Assembly: GCA_964451325.1 (NCBI GenBank)
Contig: CAYVHO010000013.1
Coordinates: 13,323-77,322 of the forward strand
Direction of reading: 5' to 3'
DNA: 64,000 nt
Origin: JAADHI01 sp964451325
GTDB lineage: Bacteria > Nitrospirota > Nitrospiria > SBBL01 > JAADHI01
Positions within the stretch are counted from its first letter, which is position 1. The number at the start of each line of letters is the position of its first letter. The position numbers and the translations under genes were made by a program. Positions 44,407 to 53,871 of the stretch are shown in pieces. The notes under the pieces were generated by a model. It did not search any database. It had not been told where the DNA came from and saw only the letters and a list, made by a program, of their open reading frames with translations.

Positions 44407-47133
44407 TCATGAGACCCTCAGCCCTGAATTGTTGAGGCCGGTTTTTTCTTCTTTTGCCTGCTCGGAAAGATCGGAGAGGACTTGCAAGGCTTGCAAGGGC
44501 GTAAGGTTGAGTGGGTCTATTTTTTGAAGGCTTTCAATGAGGGGGTGTGAGGGGATTTGCATTTCAGGTTGCGAGGCTTCCGTTTCGTTTGGACGGGATG
44601 AGAAAAGCCCGGGCTGTTCTGTACTGGACGCTGATGAGGAGGATGAAAGGTGGGCGTAGAGTGGTGTTTTTGTGGCTTGTGTGTCAAGCTTTTTGAGGAT
44701 GGCCTTTGCCCTTTTTATAATACCCGGCGGTAAACCGGCCAGTTGTCCGACTTGGATGCCGTAGCTTTTGTCCGATCCTCCTTCGACCATTTTTCTTAAA
44801 AAGACAATTTCATCCCCCCATTCCCGTACCAGTACATGATAGTTGCGTATGCCTTTGTGGGTCTCAGCCAGTCCGGTCAATTCGTGATAATGTGTGGCAA
44901 AAAGTGTGCGGGCCTTGAGCTTTGTATAGACGTGTTCGGCGATGGCCCAGGCAATGCTAATCCCATCAAAGGTGCTCGTACCGCGTCCGATTTCATCCAG
45001 TAAGATCAGGCTTTTATCCGTCGCATGCATCAGAATCTGCGCCATTTCCGTCATCTCGACCATGAAGGTACTCATGCCCTCATTTAAGGCATCCTGTGCA
45101 CCGACCCGTGTGAAAATCTGATCACTGACACCAATGATTGCTTTTTTTGCAGGCACGTAGCTGCCCATCTGCGCCATGAGTACGATGAGGGCGATTTGCC
45201 GCATATAGGTGGATTTTCCGGCCATGTTGGGGCCGGTTAGAATCAGGAGTTGATGCTCTGGTGGATCAATGAGGGTGTCGTTTGGCACAAAGCCTGTTTT
45301 CCCGCCAGACATGCCTGCTTCCAGTACAGGATGCCGTCCTTCAATAATTTGGATTCTCAGTCCATCGTTGATTTGTGGACGACAGTAGTGGTTGTGGTGG
45401 GCAATTTCCGCAAGGGCGGCGAGCAAATCGAGCAAGGCGATTGTTTGTGCCATCTTTTGAATGCGTTTGCTTTCTTGTGCGATGTCGTAGCGGATTTCTT
45501 CAAAAATCTGGTTTTCAAGATTCAAAATGGCGTCTTTTGCGCCTGTGAGTTTTTCTTCGAGATCTTTGAGTTCTGCTGTCATAAATCGTTCGGCATTGGC
45601 CAGGGTTTGTTTCCTGATGAAGTCTTCGGGGACATTTTTTATGTGTGTTTTACTGATTTCAATATAATAACCCTGCACACGATTGTAGCGGACTTTAAGG
45701 GAGTCGATGCCCGTGCGGTGGCGTTCTTTTTTTTCGATCTCTGTCAACATCGTCCGACCTTCTTTTTGAAAGTGTCGGAGCGTGTCGAGTTCGGGCAGAT
45801 ACCCAGCTTTAATGACCCCCGCATCTTTTAGAGAAAAGGGCGGATCAGGGACAATGCTCGTTTCGATGAGTTGGGAGACCGATTCGACATTGTCCCAGTG
45901 TTCTAACATTGTGCGGATGATGTGTGGGGGCTCGGCCTCAATTCTTGTCTTTTCGATTTGTGAAAGTGTGCTTTTAATTTCAGGCAGACGGTTGATAGAG
46001 TTTTTGAGTGCAATCAAATCACGGGGTTGTGTCGCCCTAAGACTGATACGTGCGATCAGCCTTTCGATGTCGGCCACTTGTTTGAGCAAATTGCGTAGTT
46101 TTGTTCTTAAAGTGAGATTTTCATAAAAAAAAGTAATGCCATCTTGTCTCTGTTTGATTGCGGAAACCAAGAGCAGCGGACGCAAAATGGATTCTTTTAA
46201 AAGTCGTCCCCCCATTGCCGTTAGGGTGTGATCCAACAAATGAAAGAGGGTGCCACCCTGCTGATCTCGTGAAAACGGCAGTAAATCCAGATGTTTGAGG
46301 GCTAAAGGATGAATCCGCATGAGGTTTTGCATGGGAATCAGACGCAAGGCGGTAATATTGCCCAGGGACTGTTTCTGGGTGTCCTGTAGGTGTAGCAGCA
46401 AAGTCCCTGCGGAGATTAAAGAAAGTGGCCCTCCGCCAAAAATGGCAAGTGTTTGCAGCTTAAAATGGGTTTTCAGTTTGTCTTTGGCTCCTTCCGCTGC
46501 GAACATAAAAGGCGGGACGAAACGCAGGGGCCAGCGGTTTGTGAGTGGCTGAATATGTTCCATTTTTCCCTGGTGATACGATGAGAGCACGATTTCTTTT
46601 GGGGCGATTTTCATCAACTCTGCTTCAATCATTCCCCAGGGGGCGTCTGTGGCGAGAATACGAAAATCTCCCGTTGAAAGATCGATACAGGAGAGGCCAA
46701 TTTTTGATGCTGTTTCGAGGGGCTGATTGGATTTCCAATGAAGGGCTGCGAGGTAGTTGGCTTCTTTTTCAGAGAGCAGTTCCGCTTCAATGACCGTGCC
46801 GGGTGTGATAATGCGCATGACCTCTCGTCGCACAATGCCCTTGACGGAAGCCGCATCCTCAACCTGTTCACAAAGGGCGACAGATTCCCCTGCACGAATG
46901 AGTCTCGCAATATAAGCGGAGGAGGCATGGTGGGGGATTCCACAGAGCGGAATGGGGTTAAGATTGTTTTTATCGCGTGAAGTCAGGGTAATTTGTAGGA
47001 TTTTAGAGGCCTTGACCGCATCGTCATAAAACATTTCATAAAAATCACCCACCCGAAAAAAAAGAATGGTCTCCGGGTGATCTGCCTTAATGGCAAGGAA
47101 TTGTTTCATAAGCGGGGTATTTTCTGAAGCCAT
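44407..47133 (-). CDS. mutS: DNA mismatch recognition protein MutS
   Basis: 908 residues. Mismatch-binding domain with the Phe-x-Glu wedge in FFRVGDFYEMFYDDA; connector and clamp in the middle; ATPase with Walker A LTGPNMAGKSTYMRQIA, Walker B LILLDEIGRGTSTFDG and LFATHYHELTGLA; and helix-turn-helix GIQVGQLAGLPPGIIKRAK. It ends with the Ser-rich and C-terminal tetramer-type tail. Full length for the MutS1 family. It works with the endonuclease MutL at 30703. Confidence 0.97.
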   Translation of the reverse strand: MASENTPLMKQFLAIKADHPETILFFRVGDFYEMFYDDAVKASKILQITLTSRDKNNLNPIPLCGIPHHASSAYIARLIRAGESVALCEQVEDAASVKGIVRREVMRIITPGTVIEAELLSEKEANYLAALHWKSNQPLETASKIGLSCIDLSTGDFRILATDAPWGMIEAELMKIAPKEIVLSSYHQGKMEHIQPLTNRWPLRFVPPFMFAAEGAKDKLKTHFKLQTLAIFGGGPLSLISAGTLLLHLQDTQKQSLGNITALRLIPMQNLMRIHPLALKHLDLLPFSRDQQGGTLFHLLDHTLTAMGGRLLKESILRPLLLVSAIKQRQDGITFFYENLTLRTKLRNLLKQVADIERLIARISLRATQPRDLIALKNSINRLPEIKSTLSQIEKTRIEAEPPHIIRTMLEHWDNVESVSQLIETSIVPDPPFSLKDAGVIKAGYLPELDTLRHFQKEGRTMLTEIEKKERHRTGIDSLKVRYNRVQGYYIEISKTHIKNVPEDFIRKQTLANAERFMTAELKDLEEKLTGAKDAILNLENQIFEEIRYDIAQESKRIQKMAQTIALLDLLAALAEIAHHNHYCRPQINDGLRIQIIEGRHPVLEAGMSGGKTGFVPNDTLIDPPEHQLLILTGPNMAGKSTYMRQIALIVLMAQMGSYVPAKKAIIGVSDQIFTRVGAQDALNEGMSTFMVEMTEMAQILMHATDKSLILLDEIGRGTSTFDGISIAWAIAEHVYTKLKARTLFATHYHELTGLAETHKGIRNYHVLVREWGDEIVFLRKMVEGGSDKSYGIQVGQLAGLPPGIIKRAKAILKKLDTQATKTPLYAHLSSSSSASSTEQPGLFSSRPNETEASQPEMQIPSHPLIESLQKIDPLNLTPLQALQVLSDLSEQAKEEKTGLNNSGLRVS

Positions 47134-47267
47134 TGTTTATTTTCCGTGCGATTGGGTTTGAAGGGAGGATTTTACAACAAATAGATCTCTCTTTGCTTTA
47201 AGAAAAAATAGGAGATGTTTTCCCGTTTTTAGGCGGGGCATTTTACAAGCCTTAGCATTCAAACAAA

Positions 47268-47303
47268 AATGCCCACCAACTCTCTCAAGGGTTGGTGGGC
47301 ATT
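47268..47303 (-). terminator. Intrinsic terminator after the PEP-CTERM gene
   Basis: A 13-base-pair perfect stem (AATGCCCACCAAC / GTTGGTGGGCATT), ten-base loop. Read on the minus strand it is followed by TTTTGTTT. It lies 28 bases after the PEP-CTERM stop and before mutS. The rest of 47134-47330 shows no other clear element. Confidence 0.88.
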
Positions 47304-47330
47304 AAATCTACGACACAATAATTTAGAAGC

Positions 47331-48089
47331 TTATTTTTTTTGTTTGGACTTTTTCCGACGATATAAAGCCAGACCGACAAGTCCTGATCCCATTAGGATA
47401 AGAGATGCGGGTTCGGGGACGGGCGCGGGGACTTCTGCTTCAACGAATAGGCTGGCACGTCTTATTTTGAAGTCGTTATCGAAGCCATTTCTGTTTACAG
47501 CAATCGCAACCGTTCTGAGTTTTCCATCATCAAGCCAATCCAACCAAGAACCGCTTAGGTTAAAATTAAAGGTTTGAACGCCAAGGAAGACGGTTTCGTT
47601 AAATATCGTGGCACCTGTTCCATTTTCACCGATTACTTTAATTTTTATTCTTTCTTCGGGAGAAGAATCGCCGTCAACTTCGCCCCCTTCACCAACTTCG
47701 CCCCCTTCACCAACCTCGCCTCCTTCGCCTCCCTCGCCACCATCCATGCCCTCGATTTCAAAAGACAGTAGTGCGGATGTAACATTAAAACTTGTGTTGA
47801 AGCTTGTCTCATCCAAAGTGGGAAGATAAGTTGATCCGATAACGCCACCACTGTCTCGAACAAATGAACTCCCGCCAAGATTATTCAGGTCAAAATTGTA
47901 AACGGCTTTTTGACCTTCACGAACACTTAGGTTTCGATCAAAGACTTCTTCATAGCTTATAGGGACGGCCACTGCAAGAGAACTCCAAGACAGTGATATC
48001 CCGAGTATTCCAAGCACAAAAAAACCACGTTGCAATAAATTCTTTTTGTTTTGATCCAATCGTTTTGAACTGTAATTTAATCCCTGCAT
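47331..48089 (-). CDS. PEP-CTERM sorting-domain protein
   Basis: About 252 residues. Signal peptide (ending AVA-VPIS), a beta-rich body, an internal acidic Gly-Glu-Val repeat of about 25 residues, and a C-terminal PEP-CTERM tail: PVPEPASLILMGSGLVGLALYRRKK (proline motif, hydrophobic helix, basic end). This tail is cut by an exosortase (XrtA/EpsH), not seen in the window. ATG 48089 was chosen for AAAGGAGGG nine bases upstream. PEP-CTERM proteins go to the surface or extracellular matrix. A sigma-54-type promoter precedes it and a terminator follows, so it is its own unit. Confidence 0.88.
   Translation of the reverse strand: MQGLNYSSKRLDQNKKNLLQRGFFVLGILGISLSWSSLAVAVPISYEEVFDRNLSVREGQKAVYNFDLNNLGGSSFVRDSGGVIGSTYLPTLDETSFNTSFNVTSALLSFEIEGMDGGEGGEGGEVGEGGEVGEGGEVDGDSSPEERIKIKVIGENGTGATIFNETVFLGVQTFNFNLSGSWLDWLDDGKLRTVAIAVNRNGFDNDFKIRRASLFVEAEVPAPVPEPASLILMGSGLVGLALYRRKKSKQKK
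47677..47730 (+). repeat. 18-base tandem repeat inside the PEP-CTERM gene
   Basis: Two perfect copies of an 18-base unit (ACTTCGCCCCCTTCACCA, 47677-47694 and 47695-47712) and a diverged third (47713-47730). On the coding strand they encode GEGGEV-type repeats. In frame, so copy number changes would only change length. Confidence 0.8.
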
Positions 48090-48154
48090 CACACCCATCC
48101 CTCCTTTGTTTCTTTCGTTTTGGTCTTTAATATGATCTGTCAATGACGCTTGTA

Positions 48155-48178
48155 GGCAAGCAAAATACATACCGATTT
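48155..48178 (-). promoter_or_regulatory. Candidate sigma-54 promoter of the PEP-CTERM gene
   Basis: Minus strand: TCGGTATG, then TTTTGCTT, with GG (48173-48172) and GC (48161-48160) separated by exactly ten bases, the sigma-54 -24/-12 spacing. The -12 half is near consensus and the -24 is weaker. Predicted start near 48148, about 59 bases before the ATG. PEP-CTERM genes are known PrsR/sigma-54 targets. Confidence 0.6.
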
Positions 48179-48179
48179 G

Positions 48180-48605
48180 TTAAAGTATTGTTCTGATTCA
48201 TCTTTTCTGTATTCTCTCTTTTTGGGTTTTATGTTGTATCAAGTTTTCTGTCTTCCCCTTATTGACATTCTGTCTATGTAAAAGCAGAGCGTCAGATCCA
48301 GATAATCAATTATATCAGAGGTTCCGGAAATGGGTATGTGTGTTTATCCCCTTAAAAATTGCAAATTTTAAGGGTGTCATTGTGTAAGCAAAACCGGCAT
48401 GGGTTTTAGTAGGTAAATTGATATAAACGTAATTTGGGGGGGTAGGGATACAGAAAAAATAGAAGAGAGATCTGAGTGTGTCTCTTAGGCTAAGCTCATA
48501 TTTTTGTAAGGAAAAATCAACAAGAGTGAGGCAAAAAATAACGAAAAAATACCTTTTAGCTGAGTATCAACAGGCTCTAAGAGGCTTTAAATTGTTTACA
48601 CTTTC
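48180..48605. other. Gene-free AT-rich intergenic stretch
   Basis: No convincing gene on either strand between the PEP-CTERM promoter and the promoter of the GMC fusion gene. An inverted repeat (CCCTTAAAA at 48349-48357, TTTTAAGGG at 48366-48374) has no T-run, so it is not an evident terminator. Confidence 0.6.
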
Positions 48606-48634
48606 TTGACATTATTTCTTAATTCCGGTATAGA
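48606..48634 (+). promoter_or_regulatory. Near-consensus promoter of the GMC-hydrolase gene
   Basis: TTGACA (48606-48611), 17-base spacer, TATAGA (48629-48634). Transcription would start near 48641, leaving a leader of about 99 bases before ATG 48740. Confidence 0.8.
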
Positions 48635-48739
48635 AAATTCAATCCATTTTTCAATACCTTATTCAATCTCTTTCTTTCCGCTTTTGTTTTGTTTTTTGCC
48701 ATGAGCTAAACCAAAAATATGGGTCTACGGAGGTCTGCC

Positions 48740-51700
48740 ATGAGACGAATATCACTACCTTTAGATAAATTAGAATCCCACTACGATGTGGTGGTTATTG
48801 GTTCGGGATACGGTGGCGGGATTGCCGCATCACGGCTTTCACGTGCAGGTCAAAAAGTGTGTTTGTTAGAACGGGGCAAGGAGTTTTTGCCAGGTGAGTT
48901 TCCAGATACCCTGCCGGAAGCCCTGAGTGAAATGCAGTTTGGTTCAAAAATAGGGCATGTGGGCGATGAGACTGGACTGTATGATTTTCATGTGAATAAT
49001 GAGATCAATGTCCTTGTGGGCTGTGGTTTGGGTGGCACGTCTTTGATTAATGCCAATGTGGTCATCGAAGCCGATGAACGGGTGTTCGGTGATCCGGCTT
49101 GGCCGCAGGCCTTTTTGGATGATTTACAGGATGGCATGAAAAAGGGCTATGATCGCGCCCGGGCCATGTTGGGTGCAAATCCTTATCCTGCGGGTGCGCC
49201 AGAATATCCTTCTTTGAAAAAATCAGAAGCCCAACTTAAATGTGCCGAAGTGCTGGGAAAACCCTTTGAGATGGTGGACCTTGCGGTGACTTTTGAGGAA
49301 TCCAAAGATGGTCTCAATGCCTTTGGTGTGGAACAGGACATTTGTAATAACTGCGGAGACTGTGTCTCAGGCTGTAATGAAGGCGCAAAAAATACGGTGC
49401 AGATGAATTATTTGCCCGATGCCTATAACTTCGGCGCAGAAATTTTTACAGAGCTGAATGTCGAATATATCGAAAAACATGAGGGAAAGTGGTTGGTTCA
49501 TTTTAAAGCCCTGGGTGCGAATCGAGAGATCTTTGATGCGGAGCATCCCTTTGTGAGTGCAGACCGTGTCGTGATTTCAGCAGGGACTTTGGGTTCAACG
49601 GAGATTCTACTCCGCTCTCGAGAAAAAGGCCTGAGCTGTTCGGATCGCCTGGGCCATCATTTTACGGGCAATGGCGATGTTCTGGGTTTTGCTTACAATA
49701 ATGATCAGAGTATTACGGGCGTGGGTTGGGGGACGCGTGAGCCAGACAAAGAAAATCCCGTCGGGCCGACTATTACCAGTGCGGTGGATACGCGAAAAAG
49801 CAGCGAAAATTATCTTGACGGGATGACGATTGAAGAGGGGGCTTTGCCGAGTCCTTTGGCAGCGGCGCTGCCAGCATTTTTTGCCGGACTTTCAAAACTC
49901 ATTGGAAAGGACACCGACAGTGGCGTGGTGGACTTTATTTCTGAAAAAACACGAGAATTAAAAAGCCTGCTTTTTGGATCTTATTACGGCGCGATGCAAA
50001 ATACGCAGACTTATCTCGTCATGACACACGACAGTTCAGACGGACAGATGGTGCTGGAAGACGACAGGCTCCGCATCAATTGGCCGGGTGTCGGGAACCA
50101 GGCGATTTTTGAAAAGACCGGCAAAATTTTGCTGGAGATGACAAAGGCACTCGGTGGGACTTATATTCCCAATCCACTCTGGTCGAATAAATCACTCTAT
50201 ACAAAATTTGCGGGGAACGACCTCATGACAGTACATCCCTTGGGTGGTTGTATCATGGCCGAAGAGGCCTCAACGGGCGTGAGCAATCATAAAGGACAGG
50301 TCTTTTCCGGCGTGAGTGGCACCGACGTTCACAAGTGTCTTTATGTTGTGGACGGTTCGATTATTCCACGATCACTCGGTACCAATCCTTTGTTGACGAT
50401 CTCGGCCATTGCAGAGCGGAATATGGAAATATTGGCAAAAGAACAAGATTGGGAGATCAATACCACCTTTGGCTCAACACCGCCTCCGCCACCTCTACCA
50501 CAAAAAGTAGGCATTCAATTTACAGAAACCATGACGGGTTATTTTTCGACGGAAGAAAAGCACGACTATCAAAGCGCTGCGGATAGAGGGAAAACAAAGG
50601 ATTCTCCCTTTGAGTTCACTTTGACTGTGATTTCAAAAGATTTGGACACGATGCTTTCAGATGAAAATCATGAAGCGGCGATGTTTGGAACGGTTGCCGC
50701 ACCTGCACTTTCGCATGAAGTCCTGACCGTGAACGGTGGTATCTTCAATCTCTTTGTGAGAGATGATGAAAATGTCGATACGAAGAAGATGCTCTACCGG
50801 ATGCCCATTACAGCACAAGATGGAAAATCATTTTATTTTGAAGGTTTTAAGTCGATTCACGATGATCCGGGTTTGGATGTTTGGGCCGATACAACAACTT
50901 TGTACATTACGGTGTATGAGGGGGGCGATGCGACTGGTCCAGTGCTTGGCAAAGGTATCCTTAAGATCCTGCCGCTTGATTTTGCAAAACAGATGACGAC
51001 CATGAAGGTCAACAATGCAAAAAGTACCCTGGAACGTCTGGAGTATTTGTCCAAATTCGGTCTCTTTTTCTCGGGATCACTTTTTAATACCTACGGCGCG
51101 GTCTTGACGGGTTTGAACTATTTAGATCCCGATGCCCTCCCCCGTAAAAAACGGGTCTTGCGGGTCTCCGCACCGGAAGTGCACGATTTTGCTACCGAAG
51201 ATGGCGTGAATTTAAGACTGACACGGTATCAGGGTGGTACACGTGGGCCTGTTATTTTGTCGCATGGCTTGGGGGTTTCGAGCCGGATTTTTTCAACAGA
51301 TACGATTGATACCAATCTCTTGGAATATCTTCATGCCAATCGTTTTGATGTCTGGCTTTTGGATTATCGTGCAAGTATTGAGTTGCCTGCTGCCGAAGAA
51401 CAGTCTACCGGGGATGAGGTTGCCCAATATGATTACCCGGCGGCCGTCGAAGTTGTGCGAAAAATTACGGGAGCCGAGACGGTGCAGATGGTGGTGCATT
51501 GTTACGGTGCCGCAACTTGGACGATGTCGATGTTAGGGGGCTATCTTAAAAATGTGCGTTCGGCCGTGGTGTCTCAGATTTCGACACATGCCAAGGCTTC
51601 TTTTCCGAATAAGCTCAAATCTGCGCTTTTTTTACCCAGCCTACTCGACAAACTGGGTGTGGACTCTTTGACAAGCTACGTGGATGAAAACTCAGATTGG

Positions 51701-52186
51701 AATGAAAAGCTGATGGATCAGGCTTTGAAACTCTATCCCATCCAGAAAGAAGAACAATGTCAAAACCCGGTCTGCCGTCGTGTGACTTTTTTATATGGGC
51801 AGCTCTACGAACACGATCAGATTAACGATGTGATGCATCGAAATTTTCACGAACTTTTTACGGTTGCGAATATTTCAGCCTTTGAACATTTGGCGCGAAT
51901 TTTTAGAAAAGGGCATCTTGTGGATGCGGATGGCCAGGAAAAATATTTGCCGCATCTGGAGCGTTTGGCGATTCCAATCACCTTTATTTCCGGCGCAGAA
52001 AACGAGTGTTATCTGCCTGAAAGCACAGAAATCACTTACAAGCTGCTTCAAGAAAAAAATGGGAAAAATCTCTACAAACGTCATCTCATTCCCAACTATG
52101 GTCATATTGATTGCATCTTTGGAAAAAATGCCGTGAGGGACGTCTTTCCCTTCATTCTTGAGGGCTTAAATGAAGAGGAGGGCTAA
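48740..52186 (+). CDS. GMC oxidoreductase fused to alpha/beta hydrolase
   Basis: 1148 residues, three parts. (1) About 1-570: FAD-dependent GMC oxidoreductase of cholesterol-oxidase type: VVVIGSGYGGGIAASRLSRAG, GCGLGGTSLINANV, a Cys cluster CNNCGDCVSGCNEGAKNT, and the C-terminal LGGCIMAEE ... YVVDGSIIPRSLGTNPLLTISAIAER. (2) About 590-760: a beta-rich domain (FTETMTGYFS ... DDPGLDVWADTTTLYITVYEGG). (3) About 810-1148: alpha/beta hydrolase with VILSHGLGVSSRIFS, nucleophile elbow VHCYGA (Cys 921), and YGHIDCIFGKNAVRDVFP for the His. GGAGG sits six bases before ATG 48740, which beats ATG 48719. It has no signal peptide. Probable oxidation then cleavage or acyl transfer of a lipid or sterol-like alcohol; substrate unknown. 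Confidence 0.85.
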   Translation: MRRISLPLDKLESHYDVVVIGSGYGGGIAASRLSRAGQKVCLLERGKEFLPGEFPDTLPEALSEMQFGSKIGHVGDETGLYDFHVNNEINVLVGCGLGGTSLINANVVIEADERVFGDPAWPQAFLDDLQDGMKKGYDRARAMLGANPYPAGAPEYPSLKKSEAQLKCAEVLGKPFEMVDLAVTFEESKDGLNAFGVEQDICNNCGDCVSGCNEGAKNTVQMNYLPDAYNFGAEIFTELNVEYIEKHEGKWLVHFKALGANREIFDAEHPFVSADRVVISAGTLGSTEILLRSREKGLSCSDRLGHHFTGNGDVLGFAYNNDQSITGVGWGTREPDKENPVGPTITSAVDTRKSSENYLDGMTIEEGALPSPLAAALPAFFAGLSKLIGKDTDSGVVDFISEKTRELKSLLFGSYYGAMQNTQTYLVMTHDSSDGQMVLEDDRLRINWPGVGNQAIFEKTGKILLEMTKALGGTYIPNPLWSNKSLYTKFAGNDLMTVHPLGGCIMAEEASTGVSNHKGQVFSGVSGTDVHKCLYVVDGSIIPRSLGTNPLLTISAIAERNMEILAKEQDWEINTTFGSTPPPPPLPQKVGIQFTETMTGYFSTEEKHDYQSAADRGKTKDSPFEFTLTVISKDLDTMLSDENHEAAMFGTVAAPALSHEVLTVNGGIFNLFVRDDENVDTKKMLYRMPITAQDGKSFYFEGFKSIHDDPGLDVWADTTTLYITVYEGGDATGPVLGKGILKILPLDFAKQMTTMKVNNAKSTLERLEYLSKFGLFFSGSLFNTYGAVLTGLNYLDPDALPRKKRVLRVSAPEVHDFATEDGVNLRLTRYQGGTRGPVILSHGLGVSSRIFSTDTIDTNLLEYLHANRFDVWLLDYRASIELPAAEEQSTGDEVAQYDYPAAVEVVRKITGAETVQMVVHCYGAATWTMSMLGGYLKNVRSAVVSQISTHAKASFPNKLKSALFLPSLLDKLGVDSLTSYVDENSDWNEKLMDQALKLYPIQKEEQCQNPVCRRVTFLYGQLYEHDQINDVMHRNFHELFTVANISAFEHLARIFRKGHLVDADGQEKYLPHLERLAIPITFISGAENECYLPESTEITYKLLQEKNGKNLYKRHLIPNYGHIDCIFGKNAVRDVFPFILEGLNEEEG

Positions 52187-52280
52187 TTAATTTAGGAATA
52201 TTTTTTATTAAGTCTGGTTTGCAGTTGCTCTGTTTAAGGCAAAATGTATTTCTGGGTCAGAACTTCCCTTGAAGACAGGT

Positions 52281-52352
52281 TGTTATTTTGATTGGAATAA
52301 TAGGTTTTTGTTGCTGGGGGGTAAAAAAAACCTCATTTTCATCAAAATAACA
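52281..52352 (+). repeat. Nested inverted repeat in the 245-base intergenic leader
   Basis: Outer arms TGTTATTTTGAT (52281-52292) and ATCAAAATAACA (52341-52352) are perfect 12-base complements. Inner arms AGGTTTTT (52302-52309) and AAAAACCT (52326-52333) pair inside. ACAGGT occurs at both outer edges. No T-run follows. It could be a leader RNA structure for the lipoprotein gene 80 bases downstream, or a tiny MITE-like insertion. Confidence 0.7.
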
Positions 52353-52431
52353 GGTAAGAAAAAGAGTCAGTCTATTTTTTTAGGGGTTGTGTCTTCATCT
52401 CAACAAAACTTTAACGAAGGGGGATTCGTTT

Positions 52432-53808
52432 ATGAAGCGGAAATTACTCGGGTTTTTTGTACTGATTGTTCTAACAACATTAACAGGATGTGCTGGATTA
52501 ACAGCGATGCTGACCACGCATGGGAGATTGACGAGCAAAGCAGAAGAAGCTTATGCAAGGGGAGATCTTGACACAGTCGTTCGAAAGACAGTCAAAGCTT
52601 TAACCCTTGAGCCCGAATACGAAAAAGCCCAACGGTTGTTACTCAGCGTATTTGAACCCGCGGTCTTGCAACATACGGAAAAGATCGCTGCTTTAAAGGG
52701 AAGTCCAAAACTTGAGGATTTGAGTCGTGTTATCACGGAATACGAAGTGCTCATCCAACTCAACCGTCTGGTGAAAAACCTGCCTCCGCTCTTAGATAAG
52801 AAGATGAACCTCCCCGTAAGGTTTGTGATCAATGACTTTTCTTCCGACTTGCTCGCGTCAAAAAATATTGCGGCTGAAGCATATTATCAGGCTGGGACAC
52901 AACTCGGTTTAGAGGGCGGCATTATTAAAAGTCGTGCCGCATCTGAGCATTTTAAAAAGGTGATGGTCTATGTTCCGGGACATAAAGATACCAATGAGCT
53001 TGCAAAAAAATACCAAAAACTAGGAACAAAACGTGTTGCAATAATTCCCTTTTTATGGCCTGAGGATCAAAGTCAGTACCAAACAATGGGAAGAAAAATC
53101 GTAGAGGATCTAAAACGATCTATCACGGTTCAGCATAAAAAAGAGATGGAATATTTACATATTGTTTCTTCGGAGGTCTTAAACGACATTTTGTCGAAAC
53201 ATCAGCTCGAGCAGCACGGTCTAGAAATTAACAGAGAAAGCGCACTCGAAATCGGAAAAGCTTTGTCTGCACATGAGCTGATTATCGGAGACATCACTGT
53301 ACTTTCCATCACGCTCCCCAAAACAAACGAAGAAGAAAAGCGAGAAACAACAACGGTTACGATTACCCGACAAAGAAATATTGAAGAGAGGGGAATGAGT
53401 GTTCTAGGTGATATTATCAAAGGAAAATCTGCGCGGAAATCTGCTGAGAAAAATGCGAACGATACCAGTACGGTTCAGGAAGACATCGAGGTATTTGCGG
53501 ACATTACGGTCTATGATTTGAACGCTGCAGTAACGGTGAGTGGGGTTTATAATGTGATTAACTTACAAACAGTCAATAATCGTGAAAGCGATGTTATTAG
53601 TGGAGAATCTGCTTTCAGTCATAAATGGGCTTCTTTTAGCGGAGATAAGCGTGCTTTGTCAAAACATACAAAAAATTTATTAAAACAGAATGCAAATCGA
53701 AAAGCGCCTGTCGAAAGTAAAATGGTAAATAATGCGGTGAATGATTTTTCACAGTCATTATTATCTAAGCTGAAAGCAGAGATTTTCAGCTTAGAAGGTT
53801 ACAAATAG
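52432..53808 (+). CDS. Lipoprotein between the two hydrolase genes, CsgG/TolB-N-like
   Basis: 458 residues. Lipobox LTGC near residue 20. A helical, TPR-like first part (SKAEEAYARGDLDTVVRKTVKALTLEPEYEKAQRLL). Then KRVAIIPFLWPEDQSQYQTMGRKIVEDLKRSI ... LEIGKALSAHELIIGDITVLSI, which resembles the fold in CsgG and TolB N-termini, then a beta-rich end. AAGGGGG precedes ATG 52432. No named family is certain. It lies between the GMC-hydrolase fusion and the stand-alone hydrolase, on the same strand, so a shared process is likely though unproven. Confidence 0.7.
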   Translation: MKRKLLGFFVLIVLTTLTGCAGLTAMLTTHGRLTSKAEEAYARGDLDTVVRKTVKALTLEPEYEKAQRLLLSVFEPAVLQHTEKIAALKGSPKLEDLSRVITEYEVLIQLNRLVKNLPPLLDKKMNLPVRFVINDFSSDLLASKNIAAEAYYQAGTQLGLEGGIIKSRAASEHFKKVMVYVPGHKDTNELAKKYQKLGTKRVAIIPFLWPEDQSQYQTMGRKIVEDLKRSITVQHKKEMEYLHIVSSEVLNDILSKHQLEQHGLEINRESALEIGKALSAHELIIGDITVLSITLPKTNEEEKRETTTVTITRQRNIEERGMSVLGDIIKGKSARKSAEKNANDTSTVQEDIEVFADITVYDLNAAVTVSGVYNVINLQTVNNRESDVISGESAFSHKWASFSGDKRALSKHTKNLLKQNANRKAPVESKMVNNAVNDFSQSLLSKLKAEIFSLEGYK

Positions 53809-53871
53809 CCCTTCTCTTTGAGGTTATTTATTTTGAATGGGGCTATATAGACCCGGATATTCTCAGAAAGG

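Noticed and set aside
45250..45831. 193-residue open frame antisense to mutS
   Set aside because: A shadow of mutS with no family resemblance and biased composition.
48090..48170. N-terminal extension of the PEP-CTERM protein to ATG 48170
   Set aside because: It would overlap the sigma-54-like promoter and bury the signal peptide; AAAGGAGGG supports ATG 48089.
48349..48374. Inverted repeat CCCTTAAAA/TTTTAAGGG as a terminator
   Set aside because: AT-rich stem, no T-run on either side and no adjacent gene end.
48719..48742. ATG 48719 as start of the GMC fusion
   Set aside because: No ribosome site; GGAGG is correctly spaced before ATG 48740.
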